From Acidovorax sp. Leaf78 (lineage in GTDB: Bacteria; Pseudomonadota; Gammaproteobacteria; Burkholderiales; Burkholderiaceae_C), in the NCBI RefSeq assembly GCF_001422735.1, contig NZ_LMLZ01000026.1, positions 68,247 to 132,246 of the forward strand: a DNA stretch of 64,000 nt, written 5' to 3'. Positions within the stretch are counted from its first letter, which is position 1. Every line of letters starts with the position of its first letter. Below the pieces are notes generated by a model. The model was not told the DNA's origin. It did not search any database and saw only the letters and a program-made list of their open reading frames with translations. A program made the translations under genes and the position numbers. Positions 25,569 through 34,412 of the stretch are shown here, piece after piece.

Positions 25569-27809
25569 TCAGAAGTCCACGCCCACGCTGACCGACAGCG
25601 TGCGCGGCGCACCCACCACCAGGTAGCCTGCGCCGGGGTAGCCGCCCGACGATGCCCAGTAGTTGCGGTTGGTGAGGTTGTCCACGCGGGCGCGCAGAGT
25701 CACGAGGCGGCCTTGCACCTCGGTCAGGTAGCGCACGCCCACGTCCAGGCGGTTCCAGCCGGGCACGCTGATGGTGTTGGTGGCGTTGGCATACACCGAG
25801 CCGGTGTGCACCAGGCGGCCGTCCAGCGCCAGGCCGTTCACGCCCGGCACATCCCACTCGGCGCCGATGTTGGCCTGCAGCTTGGGCACGCCGATCACGC
25901 GGCGGCCGTCGGTGCTGGCGGTGCCCGTGTTCAGCTGCTTGGCTTCGAGCCAGGTCAGGCCGCCCAGCAGGCGCAGGCCCTTGGTCGCCTCGCCCTGCAC
26001 GGCCAGCTCGATGCCTTGGTGGCGGTCCTTGCCGTTGCTGCGGAAGATGTTGTCGCTGCCCACATAGGCACGCGGCTTGGTGGTGGAGAACAGCGCCACG
26101 CTGCCGCCAAAGCGGCCGCCGTCGAACTTCACGCCCACTTCCTTTTGCTTGGCGACGTAGGGCGACAGCATCTCGCCGCGGTTGGCGGCAGTGGAGGGCG
26201 CGGTCGCGCCCTGGCTCAGGCCTTCCACGTAGTTGCCGTACAGCGACAGGCTCTTGTCCAGCTTGTAGACGGCCGCCAGCAGCGGGCTGGTGCGGTTCTG
26301 GTCGTAGCGGTCGGTCTCGGCGGCCGTGCCATAGGCGTAGTTGGCGATCTCCAGCTTCTGGTGGCGCAAGCCGCCGGTGAGCAGCAGGCGCTTGTCCAAC
26401 AGCGAGATGGTGTCGCCGATGGCGAAGCTGGTCAGGCGCGTGCTGCCGGTCAGACGCGGGTCGGCCAGGTCGCCGCCACGGAATGCGCCTGCGCTGAAGC
26501 CTGGCAGCGGGCTGTACACGGGGTTGTAGAGGTTGGTGGACTGCGTGTTGGCAAAGTCCATCGCGTAAGCGTTCTTCTTGTCCGCGCTGAAGTGCGATGC
26601 CACCACCACCCACTCGTGGCCCACGCTGCCGGTCTGCAGCTTGCCGCGCAGGCCCAGCTCGCCGGTGTTGACGCTGTCCTTGCGGGTGTTGTCGAAGCGG
26701 TAGGTAGAGCCCGCGCCGGTGCTGCTGTCGCTCACCGTCAGGTTGGCCAGGGAGTTGGCCTCGGAGCTGCGGCGTGCGCCGGCCGCGGCCCAGCCGGTGA
26801 TGTCCTGCGTGATGTCCCACTCGCCGCGCAGCGTGCCGAAGGTGTCGCGCTCGTTCGAATACGTCCAGGGCTGGGCGAAGTTGGTGCCGCCGTCGGGTGC
26901 CGTGGGCATCTGCGTGGCCGTGGCGCCCAGCGTCACGTTGGTGCGGGTGCTCTTGAGCTTGTGGTCCTGCCAGCCGATGTCGCCCGAAAGGCGCACGTCG
27001 CGACTGCGCCAGTCCAGTCCCACGGCTGCCAGGCCGAGCTTGACGTCTTCATGGTCCACGGCCGTGCCGCCGTTGTGGGTGGCCGCATTCACGCGGATGC
27101 CGGTGTTGCCGTCGGGACCGAAGCGGCGCGCGATGTCGGCCGCCAGCTGCGTCTGCCCGCCGCTGGAGACGCCGAATGTGACGCGGTTCAACGGCTCGTT
27201 GGGCGCGCGCTTGGGCAGCAGGTTGATCGAGCCGCCGATGCCGCCGCCGTTGGGGCTGGCACCGCTCAAGAAGGCCGATGCGCCGCGCAGCACTTCCACG
27301 CGCTCGAACAGCTCGGTGGCGATGTACTGGCGCGGCAGCAGGCTGTACAGGCCGTTGTAGGCCGTGTCGTCCGAGTCCAGGATGAAGCCGCGGATGAAGT
27401 ACGCCTCTTGAAAATTGCCGAAGCCGCGCGCCACGCGCACCGTGGGATCGTTCTGCAGCACGTCGCCCACGCTGCGGGCGTGGCGGTCCTGGATGAACTC
27501 GTTGGTGTAGCTGGTGATGGAGAACGGTGTGTCCATCGCGTCCTTGGTGCCCAGCACGCCGGCACGGCCGCCGCGGGCCACCTGGCCGCCAGCGTAGGCC
27601 GGCGACAGGCCTTGCGCCGATGCGTCGGCACTGGCGTTCACCGTGACGGTGGACAGCGCCTTGCCTTCCGCGGCGGCGGCTGGCGCAGCCTGCTGGGCCA
27701 GTACGGCAGGCGCTGCCAGCGCGAACATCACGGCGGCGGCAATGGCCACCGGCGTGGCGGCAAAAACGGGGCGCAGCGGGGCTGGCTGGAACGATGTGGC
27801 TGGGCGCAT
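25569..27809 (-). CDS. TonB-dependent siderophore receptor 3
   Basis: A 746-residue receptor. I place the start at 27809 (MRPATSFQPAPLRP); the frame is open to 27956 but that part overlaps the small membrane gene and is low complexity. No strong ribosome site. Signal segment (FAATPVAIAAAVMFALAAPAVLAQ) ends near residue 40. The plug contains GVLGTKDAMDTPFSITSYTNEFIQDRHARSVGDVLQNDPTVRVARGFGNFQ and VEVLRGASAFLSGASPNGGGIGGSINLLPKR (anchor words FIRGF, VLRG). The GSINLLPKR form identifies the FhuE/FcuA-like siderophore receptor subgroup that often travels with PepSY proteins. The barrel ends VSVGVDF. First receptor of the first module, 34 bases after the small membrane gene. Confidence 0.93.
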   Translation of the reverse strand: MRPATSFQPAPLRPVFAATPVAIAAAVMFALAAPAVLAQQAAPAAAAEGKALSTVTVNASADASAQGLSPAYAGGQVARGGRAGVLGTKDAMDTPFSITSYTNEFIQDRHARSVGDVLQNDPTVRVARGFGNFQEAYFIRGFILDSDDTAYNGLYSLLPRQYIATELFERVEVLRGASAFLSGASPNGGGIGGSINLLPKRAPNEPLNRVTFGVSSGGQTQLAADIARRFGPDGNTGIRVNAATHNGGTAVDHEDVKLGLAAVGLDWRSRDVRLSGDIGWQDHKLKSTRTNVTLGATATQMPTAPDGGTNFAQPWTYSNERDTFGTLRGEWDITQDITGWAAAGARRSSEANSLANLTVSDSSTGAGSTYRFDNTRKDSVNTGELGLRGKLQTGSVGHEWVVVASHFSADKKNAYAMDFANTQSTNLYNPVYSPLPGFSAGAFRGGDLADPRLTGSTRLTSFAIGDTISLLDKRLLLTGGLRHQKLEIANYAYGTAAETDRYDQNRTSPLLAAVYKLDKSLSLYGNYVEGLSQGATAPSTAANRGEMLSPYVAKQKEVGVKFDGGRFGGSVALFSTTKPRAYVGSDNIFRSNGKDRHQGIELAVQGEATKGLRLLGGLTWLEAKQLNTGTASTDGRRVIGVPKLQANIGAEWDVPGVNGLALDGRLVHTGSVYANATNTISVPGWNRLDVGVRYLTEVQGRLVTLRARVDNLTNRNYWASSGGYPGAGYLVVGAPRTLSVSVGVDF

Positions 27810-27843
27810 GGTCGTGGTGTGAAAAATGAAGTTGAAGGAGGTG

Positions 27844-28140
27844 TCAGCGCGGCGCCGAAGTGGTGCCGCTGCTGTGGATGTCGGTGTCGACGGGGTCGCC
27901 GGCGCGGCCCGGGGTGGTCTGCGGTGCCGGGGTGTCACGGAGGGCGCGGCGTGCATGGTGTGCCTGCTGTGAAAAAGGCCATGAGAACCAGCCCATCACC
28001 GCCACCGGAACGCCCAGGCCCACCCACGACCACCAGTCGCCCCAGGTGTCGGACACCAGGGCGGTGATCAGGCCCGTGGTGGTCAGCACGCCCACCACGA
28101 TGGGCCAGCCCCACAGCGACCAGAACGGGTTCGGCTTCAT
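27844..28140 (-). CDS. Small two-helix membrane protein of the iron module
   Basis: A 98-residue protein. The ATG at 28140 overlaps the stop of the PepSY gene by four bases (ATGA), so translation is coupled. Two hydrophobic helices (about residues 11-30 and 39-55) are joined by a Trp-rich loop (DTWGDWWSW). The C-terminal ~40 residues are hydrophilic, Pro/Thr/Ala-rich. No characterised homologue is known to me, though similar small proteins accompany PepSY/TonB modules in this family. Role probably accessory to reduction or release of siderophore iron at the inner membrane; this is inferred from context. Confidence 0.75.
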   Translation of the reverse strand: MKPNPFWSLWGWPIVVGVLTTTGLITALVSDTWGDWWSWVGLGVPVAVMGWFSWPFSQQAHHARRALRDTPAPQTTPGRAGDPVDTDIHSSGTTSAPR

Positions 28141-29354
28141 GCGCGGCCCTCCGTGCGGGACAGCGGGGTGCCGGTGCGTGCGGCAGGGATGGCGGTAGAG
28201 GCATTGGGCAGGCCGGTAGGCGCGGGCGCTGTGGCGGCTGCGGTGGTGCTGCCCGCCTGCACGCCCTTGCGCAGCCACAGGTACAGCCCGCTGCCCAGCA
28301 CGACGATGGTCGCGATGTCGAGCAGCGCCCAGATGATCTTCATCGGCATGCCGCCGTAGTCGCCAAAGTGCAGCGGCTGCGACACCAGCAGCGCCGTCAG
28401 ATACCACGGCAGCTTTGGTGCGGCGGTGACCTCTGCGGTGCGCGCATCCACCATCACGGGCTGCAGCAGCCGCGAGGTCAGCGGCTCGTTGCCCTTCAGG
28501 AAGAACGTGTTGTGGTGCGGGCTGGAAAACGCCGTGCCCGGGAAGGCGATGAACGACAGCTTCATGCCCGGCGCATGCGCCTGCGCGGCCTGCAGCGCCT
28601 GCTGCAGCGGCCCGCGCTCGGCCACGGGCACGGTGGGCTGGCCTTCGTACGGCTTGAGCAGGGTCGACAGCTGGTCGTACTGCCAGTACTTGATCATCAG
28701 GTCGGCCCAGGTGTTGATCATGCCCGTGCCACCCACCACGAAGGCCCACACCAGCGTGACGATGCCCAGCAGGTTGTGCAGGTCGAGCCACTTCACGCGG
28801 GTGGACCGGTCCCGGCGCACCTCGCCGAAGGCCAGCTTGCGCATGAACGGCGCGTACAGCACCACGCCAGTCACGATGGCCACCAGCAGCAGCAAGCCCA
28901 TGAACCCCAGGAACAGCTTGCCCGCCAGGCCCGCGAACAGGTCTACGTGCAGGCGGAACATGATGTACATGAAGCCCTCGTCCACCGGCCGCTGCGACAG
29001 CACGGCGGCGGTGCGCGCGTCGACCGCGATGGACTTGAAATCCTCGGTCGGCGCGGGTGTGGGCGTGAGGGTCACAAACCACAGGGCGTCGTCGTCCTCG
29101 GGCTGCGAGGCGAACTGCACCACGCGCTCGGGGTGCAGCCCCTGCGCGGCGGCCAGCACCTTGTCCAGGCTGGCGCGCGGAGTGTGGGCGGGCATGGGAG
29201 GCGCTTCGACCTCGGTGCCCAGCAGGTGGCCGAGTTCGTGGTGAAAGATGAGCGGCAGGCCGGTCAGGCACAGCAGCAGCATGAAGACGGTGCAGACCAG
29301 GCTGGACCACTTGTGGGTCCATGACCAGCGGCGCAGGGCGGTGGGCGAAAACAT
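28137..29354 (-). CDS. PepSY-associated inner-membrane protein (iron uptake)
   Basis: A 405-residue PepSY-TM protein. Helix 1 near residues 15-38 (SSLVCTVFMLLLCLTGLPL) follows the RRWSWTHKW motif. A periplasmic PepSY-like segment is followed by helices near 140-165, 195-215 and 340-365. His residues lie near membrane boundaries (HVDLF, DLHNLLG, HFGDYGG), consistent with heme or redox function proposed for this family in siderophore iron reduction. ATG at 29354; ribosome site not obvious. It is the first gene of the first minus-strand iron module, about 220 bases downstream of a Fur-like site, and is overlapped by the small membrane gene. Confidence 0.9.
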   Translation of the reverse strand: MFSPTALRRWSWTHKWSSLVCTVFMLLLCLTGLPLIFHHELGHLLGTEVEAPPMPAHTPRASLDKVLAAAQGLHPERVVQFASQPEDDDALWFVTLTPTPAPTEDFKSIAVDARTAAVLSQRPVDEGFMYIMFRLHVDLFAGLAGKLFLGFMGLLLLVAIVTGVVLYAPFMRKLAFGEVRRDRSTRVKWLDLHNLLGIVTLVWAFVVGGTGMINTWADLMIKYWQYDQLSTLLKPYEGQPTVPVAERGPLQQALQAAQAHAPGMKLSFIAFPGTAFSSPHHNTFFLKGNEPLTSRLLQPVMVDARTAEVTAAPKLPWYLTALLVSQPLHFGDYGGMPMKIIWALLDIATIVVLGSGLYLWLRKGVQAGSTTAAATAPAPTGLPNASTAIPAARTGTPLSRTEGRA

Positions 29355-29938
29355 GGCGGGTGGTGGTCAGCAGGTGATCCTGGCCTCGGCCCCCTCGCGG
29401 GCATGCCTGCCGACAGGCCGCTGCGGTCAGCGGCCACGGCGGCCGCTACAGCGAGCCAGATGGGCTTGGGTCCAGACGGTCGCCCTCTTCGATAAAAAGG
29501 GAAGGGGGCGACGGCGAGTGCTGGCTGGTCCGAAGGAGGGATGCTCCCCGCGACTGGCTTGCGGTATGAATGGTTACATTCTAAATGAGAATGGTTCTTT
29601 TTCTTGTGCGCGTGCGTTTTTGCAACAGCACATGCTGCGGCGGCCGTGGTTCACAGCACCGCAGCGAGGCACCGGCGCTGCCAAAAACACAAACGGTTGC
29701 TTCTTGGTAGCCCTGCCATCGCGTTGTGCGGCGTGGGCGGCGGCAGAATCGCACCGCCTGAAACAACGCCTTGTGAGCCCGTTGCCCTTCACGCCGGTGC
29801 ATGCCGGTCGCTGCAAGGCTTTCGGCGGGAGTCGTTCAGGCGCGGCCACTGACGCGGAGGCAGTGGCCCGTGGCTGCGCGGCAACCCCGGCGTGCGGCCC
29901 GCACGCGGATCCATCAAAAACCAACTATTCCAACCCTC
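29355..29938. other. Divergent regulatory gap
   Basis: 584 bases between the PepSY gene (minus) and the M48 peptidase gene (plus). The only clear signal is the Fur-like site at 29577-29601. No gene, terminator or RNA is recognised in the remainder. Confidence 0.6.
29577..29601 (-). promoter_or_regulatory. Fur-like operator for the first iron module
   Basis: Overlapping inverted repeats: CATTCT-AAATG-AGAATG (29577-29593) and AGAA-TGG-TTCT (29588-29598), in an AT-rich island unlike its GC-rich surroundings. This overlapping GAGAAT/ATTCTC pattern is typical of Fur boxes. It lies upstream of the PepSY gene at 29354, so iron-dependent repression of the module is expected. Confidence 0.65.
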
Positions 29939-32092
29939 ATGGCTTTTTCGTTCGGTCAAAAAATATCCAGTGCCTTGCAGGCCCTGCCCAGCAGTGCGCG
30001 GCTGGTGCTGTGGGCGGTGTGTATTCCCCTGCTGCTCTCGGGCATCGGCTATTGGGAATACCGTCAGTACGCCCAGACGGGGCTGTCTGCAGAGCAGCAG
30101 CAAATGCTGGCCGAGGTGACGGATGCGCTGGAGGCCGTGCGTGAGAACCCGCGCACCGTCATCACCATCGACGGGCAACAGCACAGCGGGTTTTCTGCAT
30201 CCCTCAGGTTGCAGCAGATCGCCAAGAGCATTCGGGGCGACACGGCAACCCGCACCCAGGTAGCAGCGGTGGTGCGCCCGGCCAGTATCGCGGCCATGGT
30301 GGCGGGCGTGCTGACTGCACTGGTCGCGCTGGCGGGGCTGTACGGGGTCAGCGCAGCGGGCCGCCAGGCACTGCAGTCGCGCGATGCGCTGATGCGGCTT
30401 TTTGTCCGCTGGCGCAACCTGCTGCCCACCTACCTCACTGTGCACATGGGCCTGCTGATGGCCACGGTGGCTGGCCTGCTGGTGGCGCGCCTGGGGGTGG
30501 CGTACCAGGTGGTGATTCTGGAGCGCGCGGGATCGGGCGAGGCCAAGTTCCAGATGGTCATCCTGCTGGTCGCAGGCCTCGTGCTGTGGTGGGGCGCGAC
30601 GCTGTTGCGGGCGTTGTACACATCGCTGCAGGTGCTGCATGACGAACCCAACGAAGTCATGGGCGTGTCGGTGTCGCGGCAAGAAGCGCCCGCCTTGTGG
30701 GCCTATGTGGACACGCTGGCCCAGGCCGCCGGGGCTGCAGCGCCCGCCCATCTGGTAGTGGGCTTGACCGATGGCTTCTACGTCACCGGCCACGCCATGC
30801 AACTGGTGCCCAGCGGCCAGCAGCTGACAGGCGAGACCATGTACCTGCCGCTGACCTATCTCACGCTGCTGCAGCGCGACGAGATCAGCGCCATCCTCGC
30901 GCACGAACTGGGGCACTTCGCAGGCGCCGACACGGCGTACAGCCTGCAGTTCTCGCCCATCTACCAGCGGCTGGTGGCCAGCCTGCACGCCATCTACGGC
31001 CGCAACAACAGCGGCTCGTGGGCGGATCTGCCTGCCACCACCTTCATCGAATACCTGCTGGAGCGCTTCGACCTGGCGGTCAAGCATTGGAGCCGTGTGC
31101 GCGAATTCGCGGCCGACCAGGTGGCTGCCCGGCTGGTCAGCGGCGAGGCGGTCGCACGATCGCTGGTGCGCGTCACCGCGCTGCACGACGTCGTGAACAC
31201 CGTGCTTAACGAGATCGGCCGCCGCCCGCAGGAGGCGGGCAGCGACCTGGTGCAGATGCTGCACGATGCCGTGCGGGAAGCAGGCTTGAAGGCCCCCGAC
31301 TTTGCGACCGAAGTGGCGACGATGCACCCCAGCGACACCCATCCTCCCACGCTGGAGCGTGCCAAGGCCGTGAACGCCCCGGTGACCGACGCCATGGTGC
31401 AGCGCGTGCTGGTGTTGCCTGACGACCAGGCCATGGTGTGGGTGCGCTCTTTGTTCGCCGACAGCCAGGGCCTGCAGGCGCGGTTGCTGGCCGACTTCAA
31501 AGGCCTGGCACGTGAACAGAACGAGCAGGTGCGCAAGAACCTGGCCGATACGGTGGAGCAGGCGCAAGGCTCTGTCGACTTGTTCGAGCGCAAGGCAAAT
31601 GTCTGGCTTTTTGCCGGCTTTACCGCCATCGCTTTTGCTGCCTGCGCCGCACTGGTGGTGCACAGCTTCTCACCGGGTAAGTCGTTTGCCGGGTTTCAGA
31701 CGCTGATCCTGATGACGGCGGGTCTGACGGTCATGCTGATCGGCATCACCTGGTGGTTCTGGCGGCGGTCCGTCGTCATGGTGATGCAGCTCACCGCCGA
31801 AGGCATGGTCGTGCCCGGCTGGCCGCAGATCGTGCCCTGGTCTTCGGTCAGCGACTACTCGTGCACGGTGGTCAACGGCTCCAACATGGTGATGACCTTC
31901 GACCTGGACCCCGCAGCCCCGCGGCTGCAGGCGCCGCATTCCAACCTGCGCCGCATCACTTACCGGCCGGCCAAGAACAAGCTGCTGGTGGGCATGTCGA
32001 AGGCGAAGGGCATGGACATGGACGCCATGCACGAGGCCGTGATGCGCTACCTGTCTGGCTGGCATGCGCGCCAGCATTTACAGTCGATGTGA
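29939..32092 (+). CDS. M48-family membrane metallopeptidase
   Basis: A 717-residue membrane protein. Start at 29939 (MAFSFGQK); upstream in-frame codons are Arg-rich and unconvincing. N-terminal helix ~20-38, further helices near 110-135, 160-185 and 200-225. The catalytic domain follows with zinc motif HELGH (His322, Glu323, His326) and a downstream FAADQVAA segment giving the third ligand region. Two more helices lie near 560-615, and the C-terminal ~100 residues form a soluble PH-like domain. The family (HtpX/Ste24 type) degrades or processes membrane proteins. Its substrate here is unknown. It is a lone plus-strand gene between the two iron modules and shares the Fur-site gap with the first, so co-regulation is possible but unproven. 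Confidence 0.88.
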   Translation: MAFSFGQKISSALQALPSSARLVLWAVCIPLLLSGIGYWEYRQYAQTGLSAEQQQMLAEVTDALEAVRENPRTVITIDGQQHSGFSASLRLQQIAKSIRGDTATRTQVAAVVRPASIAAMVAGVLTALVALAGLYGVSAAGRQALQSRDALMRLFVRWRNLLPTYLTVHMGLLMATVAGLLVARLGVAYQVVILERAGSGEAKFQMVILLVAGLVLWWGATLLRALYTSLQVLHDEPNEVMGVSVSRQEAPALWAYVDTLAQAAGAAAPAHLVVGLTDGFYVTGHAMQLVPSGQQLTGETMYLPLTYLTLLQRDEISAILAHELGHFAGADTAYSLQFSPIYQRLVASLHAIYGRNNSGSWADLPATTFIEYLLERFDLAVKHWSRVREFAADQVAARLVSGEAVARSLVRVTALHDVVNTVLNEIGRRPQEAGSDLVQMLHDAVREAGLKAPDFATEVATMHPSDTHPPTLERAKAVNAPVTDAMVQRVLVLPDDQAMVWVRSLFADSQGLQARLLADFKGLAREQNEQVRKNLADTVEQAQGSVDLFERKANVWLFAGFTAIAFAACAALVVHSFSPGKSFAGFQTLILMTAGLTVMLIGITWWFWRRSVVMVMQLTAEGMVVPGWPQIVPWSSVSDYSCTVVNGSNMVMTFDLDPAAPRLQAPHSNLRRITYRPAKNKLLVGMSKAKGMDMDAMHEAVMRYLSGWHARQHLQSM

Positions 32093-32170
32093 CCTGGCCG
32101 CGCACAAGCACCGGGCGAGCCCGCTGCCTGTGTGCCGCAGCCATGGCGGGATGCGTGCATGCCTGCATGC

Positions 32171-34294
32171 TCAATACCTGGCCTTCAGCGCCACCGTCAC
32201 CCGCCGCGGCTCGCCATAGAAGTTCTGGCGGCTGACGCCCGACACCTTTTCGTAGTAGGTCTTGTCCAGCAGGTTGTCCACCGACAGATTCACCGACAGG
32301 TGGTCGGTGATCTGGTAGCCCACCTGCGCGTTGAACACTGCGTAGCCCGGTGCGTTGATGCGCAACGCGCCGCTTTGCGCGAAGAACTCGCTGCGCCAGG
32401 ACATGCCGCCGCCCACGCTGAAGCCGCGCAGCGCGGGGTGGGTGAAGGCGTAGCGGGTGAACAGGTTCACGCTGTGGCGCGGGGTGATGGGGCTGAACAC
32501 CTGGCCCTGCTGGGCCACGGGGGCCTTGAGGTAGCGGGTGTCGTTGTAGGCGTAGCCCGCCACGAGGTCCCAGCCGGGCTGGGGCTGGCCGCTGACCTCG
32601 GCCTCGAAGCCCTGCGCGCGGACCTTGCCGCCGGCGATGGATGCGTTGGTCACCACCGGGTCGGCGATGGCGCGGTTCTCGTCGATGATGCGAAAGAGTG
32701 CTGCATGCGCCTGCAGGCGCTTTTGCAGAAACTCGCCCTTCACGCCCAGTTCGACCTGCTTGCCCGTGCGCGGCTCGATCAACTGCTTGGCGGTGGTGAG
32801 CTGGCTTTGCACGACGAAGGTTTCGGCGTAGCTGGCGTAGGCGGTGTACTGCGGGTGGAAGTCCCACATCAGCGCCAGCGACGGCACGAACTGGCGGCCG
32901 GGGTCTGCGGCGGCAGTGACTGCGCCGGTGCTGGTGCTGCGCGTCACCACCTCCGCCCACGACAGGCGGCCGCCGGCCAGCAGCTTGACGGTGTCGGCCA
33001 GGCTGACCTGGGCCTGCCCGTACAGCGCGTTCTCGCGGCGGGTGATGAGGGAGGTGAAGCCCGGCAGCGGGATGTCGGGATAGGCCAGGTCGTAGTTGGG
33101 CCGCAGCAAATTGAAGGGCCGGGGCTGGCCGTAGGCGTAGTTGCCGTCCCAGGTCTTGCCCTCGTTGTGGCTCGCGCCCACCAGCAGCTTGTGGGTGCGG
33201 CCTGCCACCTGCACCGGCGTGGCCAGGAAGGCGTCGTAGTTGCGGGTGCGCACGTGGAAGTCGCCGTCCACCGTCTCCATGGTGAAGCTGCCGTTGGCGG
33301 CCAGCGCGCTGTTGGCGCGGGCCGAGCGGTAGAACGCCGTGCGGTCGATGTCCCGCGCGGACAGGCGCACCACGCCGCCGCCGGCGAGGCGGTGCTCCAG
33401 CTCTGCGAAGACGTCGGTGGTCTCCATGTCTTGCCGGTTGGCTCGCAGGCCGGCAAAAGAACTGCGGGGCAGGTCGGCCAGGCGGCCATCGGCATAGGTG
33501 GGCAGGCCTTGGTCGATGGCGGCGCGTACGCGCTGCTGCGCTGCGCCCACCGACACGGTGGTGGACGGGGCGATGTCCCATTCCAGCGTGCCGTAGCCCA
33601 GGCGCTTGTTGTTGAACAGCGTATCGATGTGGCTGTCGCGGTCTTCCACCACGGCCACGGCGCGCGCGCGGATCGTGCCTTCGGCGTTGAGGCCGCCGCC
33701 CACATCCACCGTGCCGCGGCGCAGGCCGAACGAGCCCACCGCCGCGTCGGCACCGATGGCCAGTTTGGACGGGGCGCGCTTGCGCACCAGGTTCACCGTG
33801 CCGCCGGGTTCGCTCGCGCCCTGCAGCAGGCCGGCCGGGCCGCGCAGCACTTCGATGCGGTCGTACATGGCGGTGTCGAGCGTGCTGTAGTTGCCTTGCG
33901 GAATGGGCACGCCGTCGAGCTGGATCGCGCCCAGATCGAAGCCGCGCGACTGGAACGAGTTGTAGTTGCCCGCGCCGTCCAGCCGGGTGATGGTCATGCC
34001 GGTGCTCAGCTTGATCGCGTCTTCCACCTTGGTCAGGTTGCGGTCGTCAAGCTGCTGGCGCGTGACCACGCTGATGGACTGCGGCGTTTCGCGCGGGGCC
34101 TGCTGCAGCTTGCCCACGCTGACTTCGCGGGCGGTGTACTGGCCGCTGCCCTCGGTGGTGGCGCCGTCCGCGCCGTCGGTCACCTTGACCTCGGGCAATG
34201 CGGCCGTGGCGGCAGTGGTGGCGGCGGTCTGGGCCTGGGCTGTGGCCAGCGTGGCCAGCAGCGAGGCCGCCAGGGCCAGTGGGTGCATGCGCAT
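32171..34294 (-). CDS. TonB-dependent siderophore receptor 4
   Basis: A 707-residue receptor. Start at 34294 with a strong AGGAGGAG ribosome site. Signal peptide to AQAQ (~22). The N-terminal stretch LPEVKVTDGADG may include the TonB box. The plug contains QQAPRETPQSISVVTRQQLDD, FQSRGFDLGAIQLDGVPIPQG and IEVLRGPAGLLQGASEPGGTVNLVRKRA, a wording typical of the FhuE/FpvA group (coprogen, rhodotorulate, pyoverdine-like ligands). The barrel ends RRVTVALKARY. It is the last gene of the second iron module, 118 bases after receptor 5. That gap contains dispersed repeat copy B. Confidence 0.93.
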   Translation of the reverse strand: MRMHPLALAASLLATLATAQAQTAATTAATAALPEVKVTDGADGATTEGSGQYTAREVSVGKLQQAPRETPQSISVVTRQQLDDRNLTKVEDAIKLSTGMTITRLDGAGNYNSFQSRGFDLGAIQLDGVPIPQGNYSTLDTAMYDRIEVLRGPAGLLQGASEPGGTVNLVRKRAPSKLAIGADAAVGSFGLRRGTVDVGGGLNAEGTIRARAVAVVEDRDSHIDTLFNNKRLGYGTLEWDIAPSTTVSVGAAQQRVRAAIDQGLPTYADGRLADLPRSSFAGLRANRQDMETTDVFAELEHRLAGGGVVRLSARDIDRTAFYRSARANSALAANGSFTMETVDGDFHVRTRNYDAFLATPVQVAGRTHKLLVGASHNEGKTWDGNYAYGQPRPFNLLRPNYDLAYPDIPLPGFTSLITRRENALYGQAQVSLADTVKLLAGGRLSWAEVVTRSTSTGAVTAAADPGRQFVPSLALMWDFHPQYTAYASYAETFVVQSQLTTAKQLIEPRTGKQVELGVKGEFLQKRLQAHAALFRIIDENRAIADPVVTNASIAGGKVRAQGFEAEVSGQPQPGWDLVAGYAYNDTRYLKAPVAQQGQVFSPITPRHSVNLFTRYAFTHPALRGFSVGGGMSWRSEFFAQSGALRINAPGYAVFNAQVGYQITDHLSVNLSVDNLLDKTYYEKVSGVSRQNFYGEPRRVTVALKARY

Positions 34295-34321
34295 GGTGCT
34301 TCTCCTCCTCGGTGTGTAAAA

Positions 34322-34375
34322 CGCTATGTTTTTAGTAGCTGCTACCGCTTGTCTGTCAAGCGGCAGCAGCCATTT
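34322..34375 (+). repeat. Dispersed double-hairpin repeat, copy B
   Basis: GCTAT...GTAGC followed by CCGCTTG/CAAGCGG (the second arm pair is exact over 7 bases) and then CAGCAGCCATTT, matching copies A and C. It fills much of the 118-base gap between receptors 5 and 4. Confidence 0.8.
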
Positions 34376-34412
34376 CTATTGAAAATTCGCAGCAGGCAGA
34401 TGGCCTGGCGCG

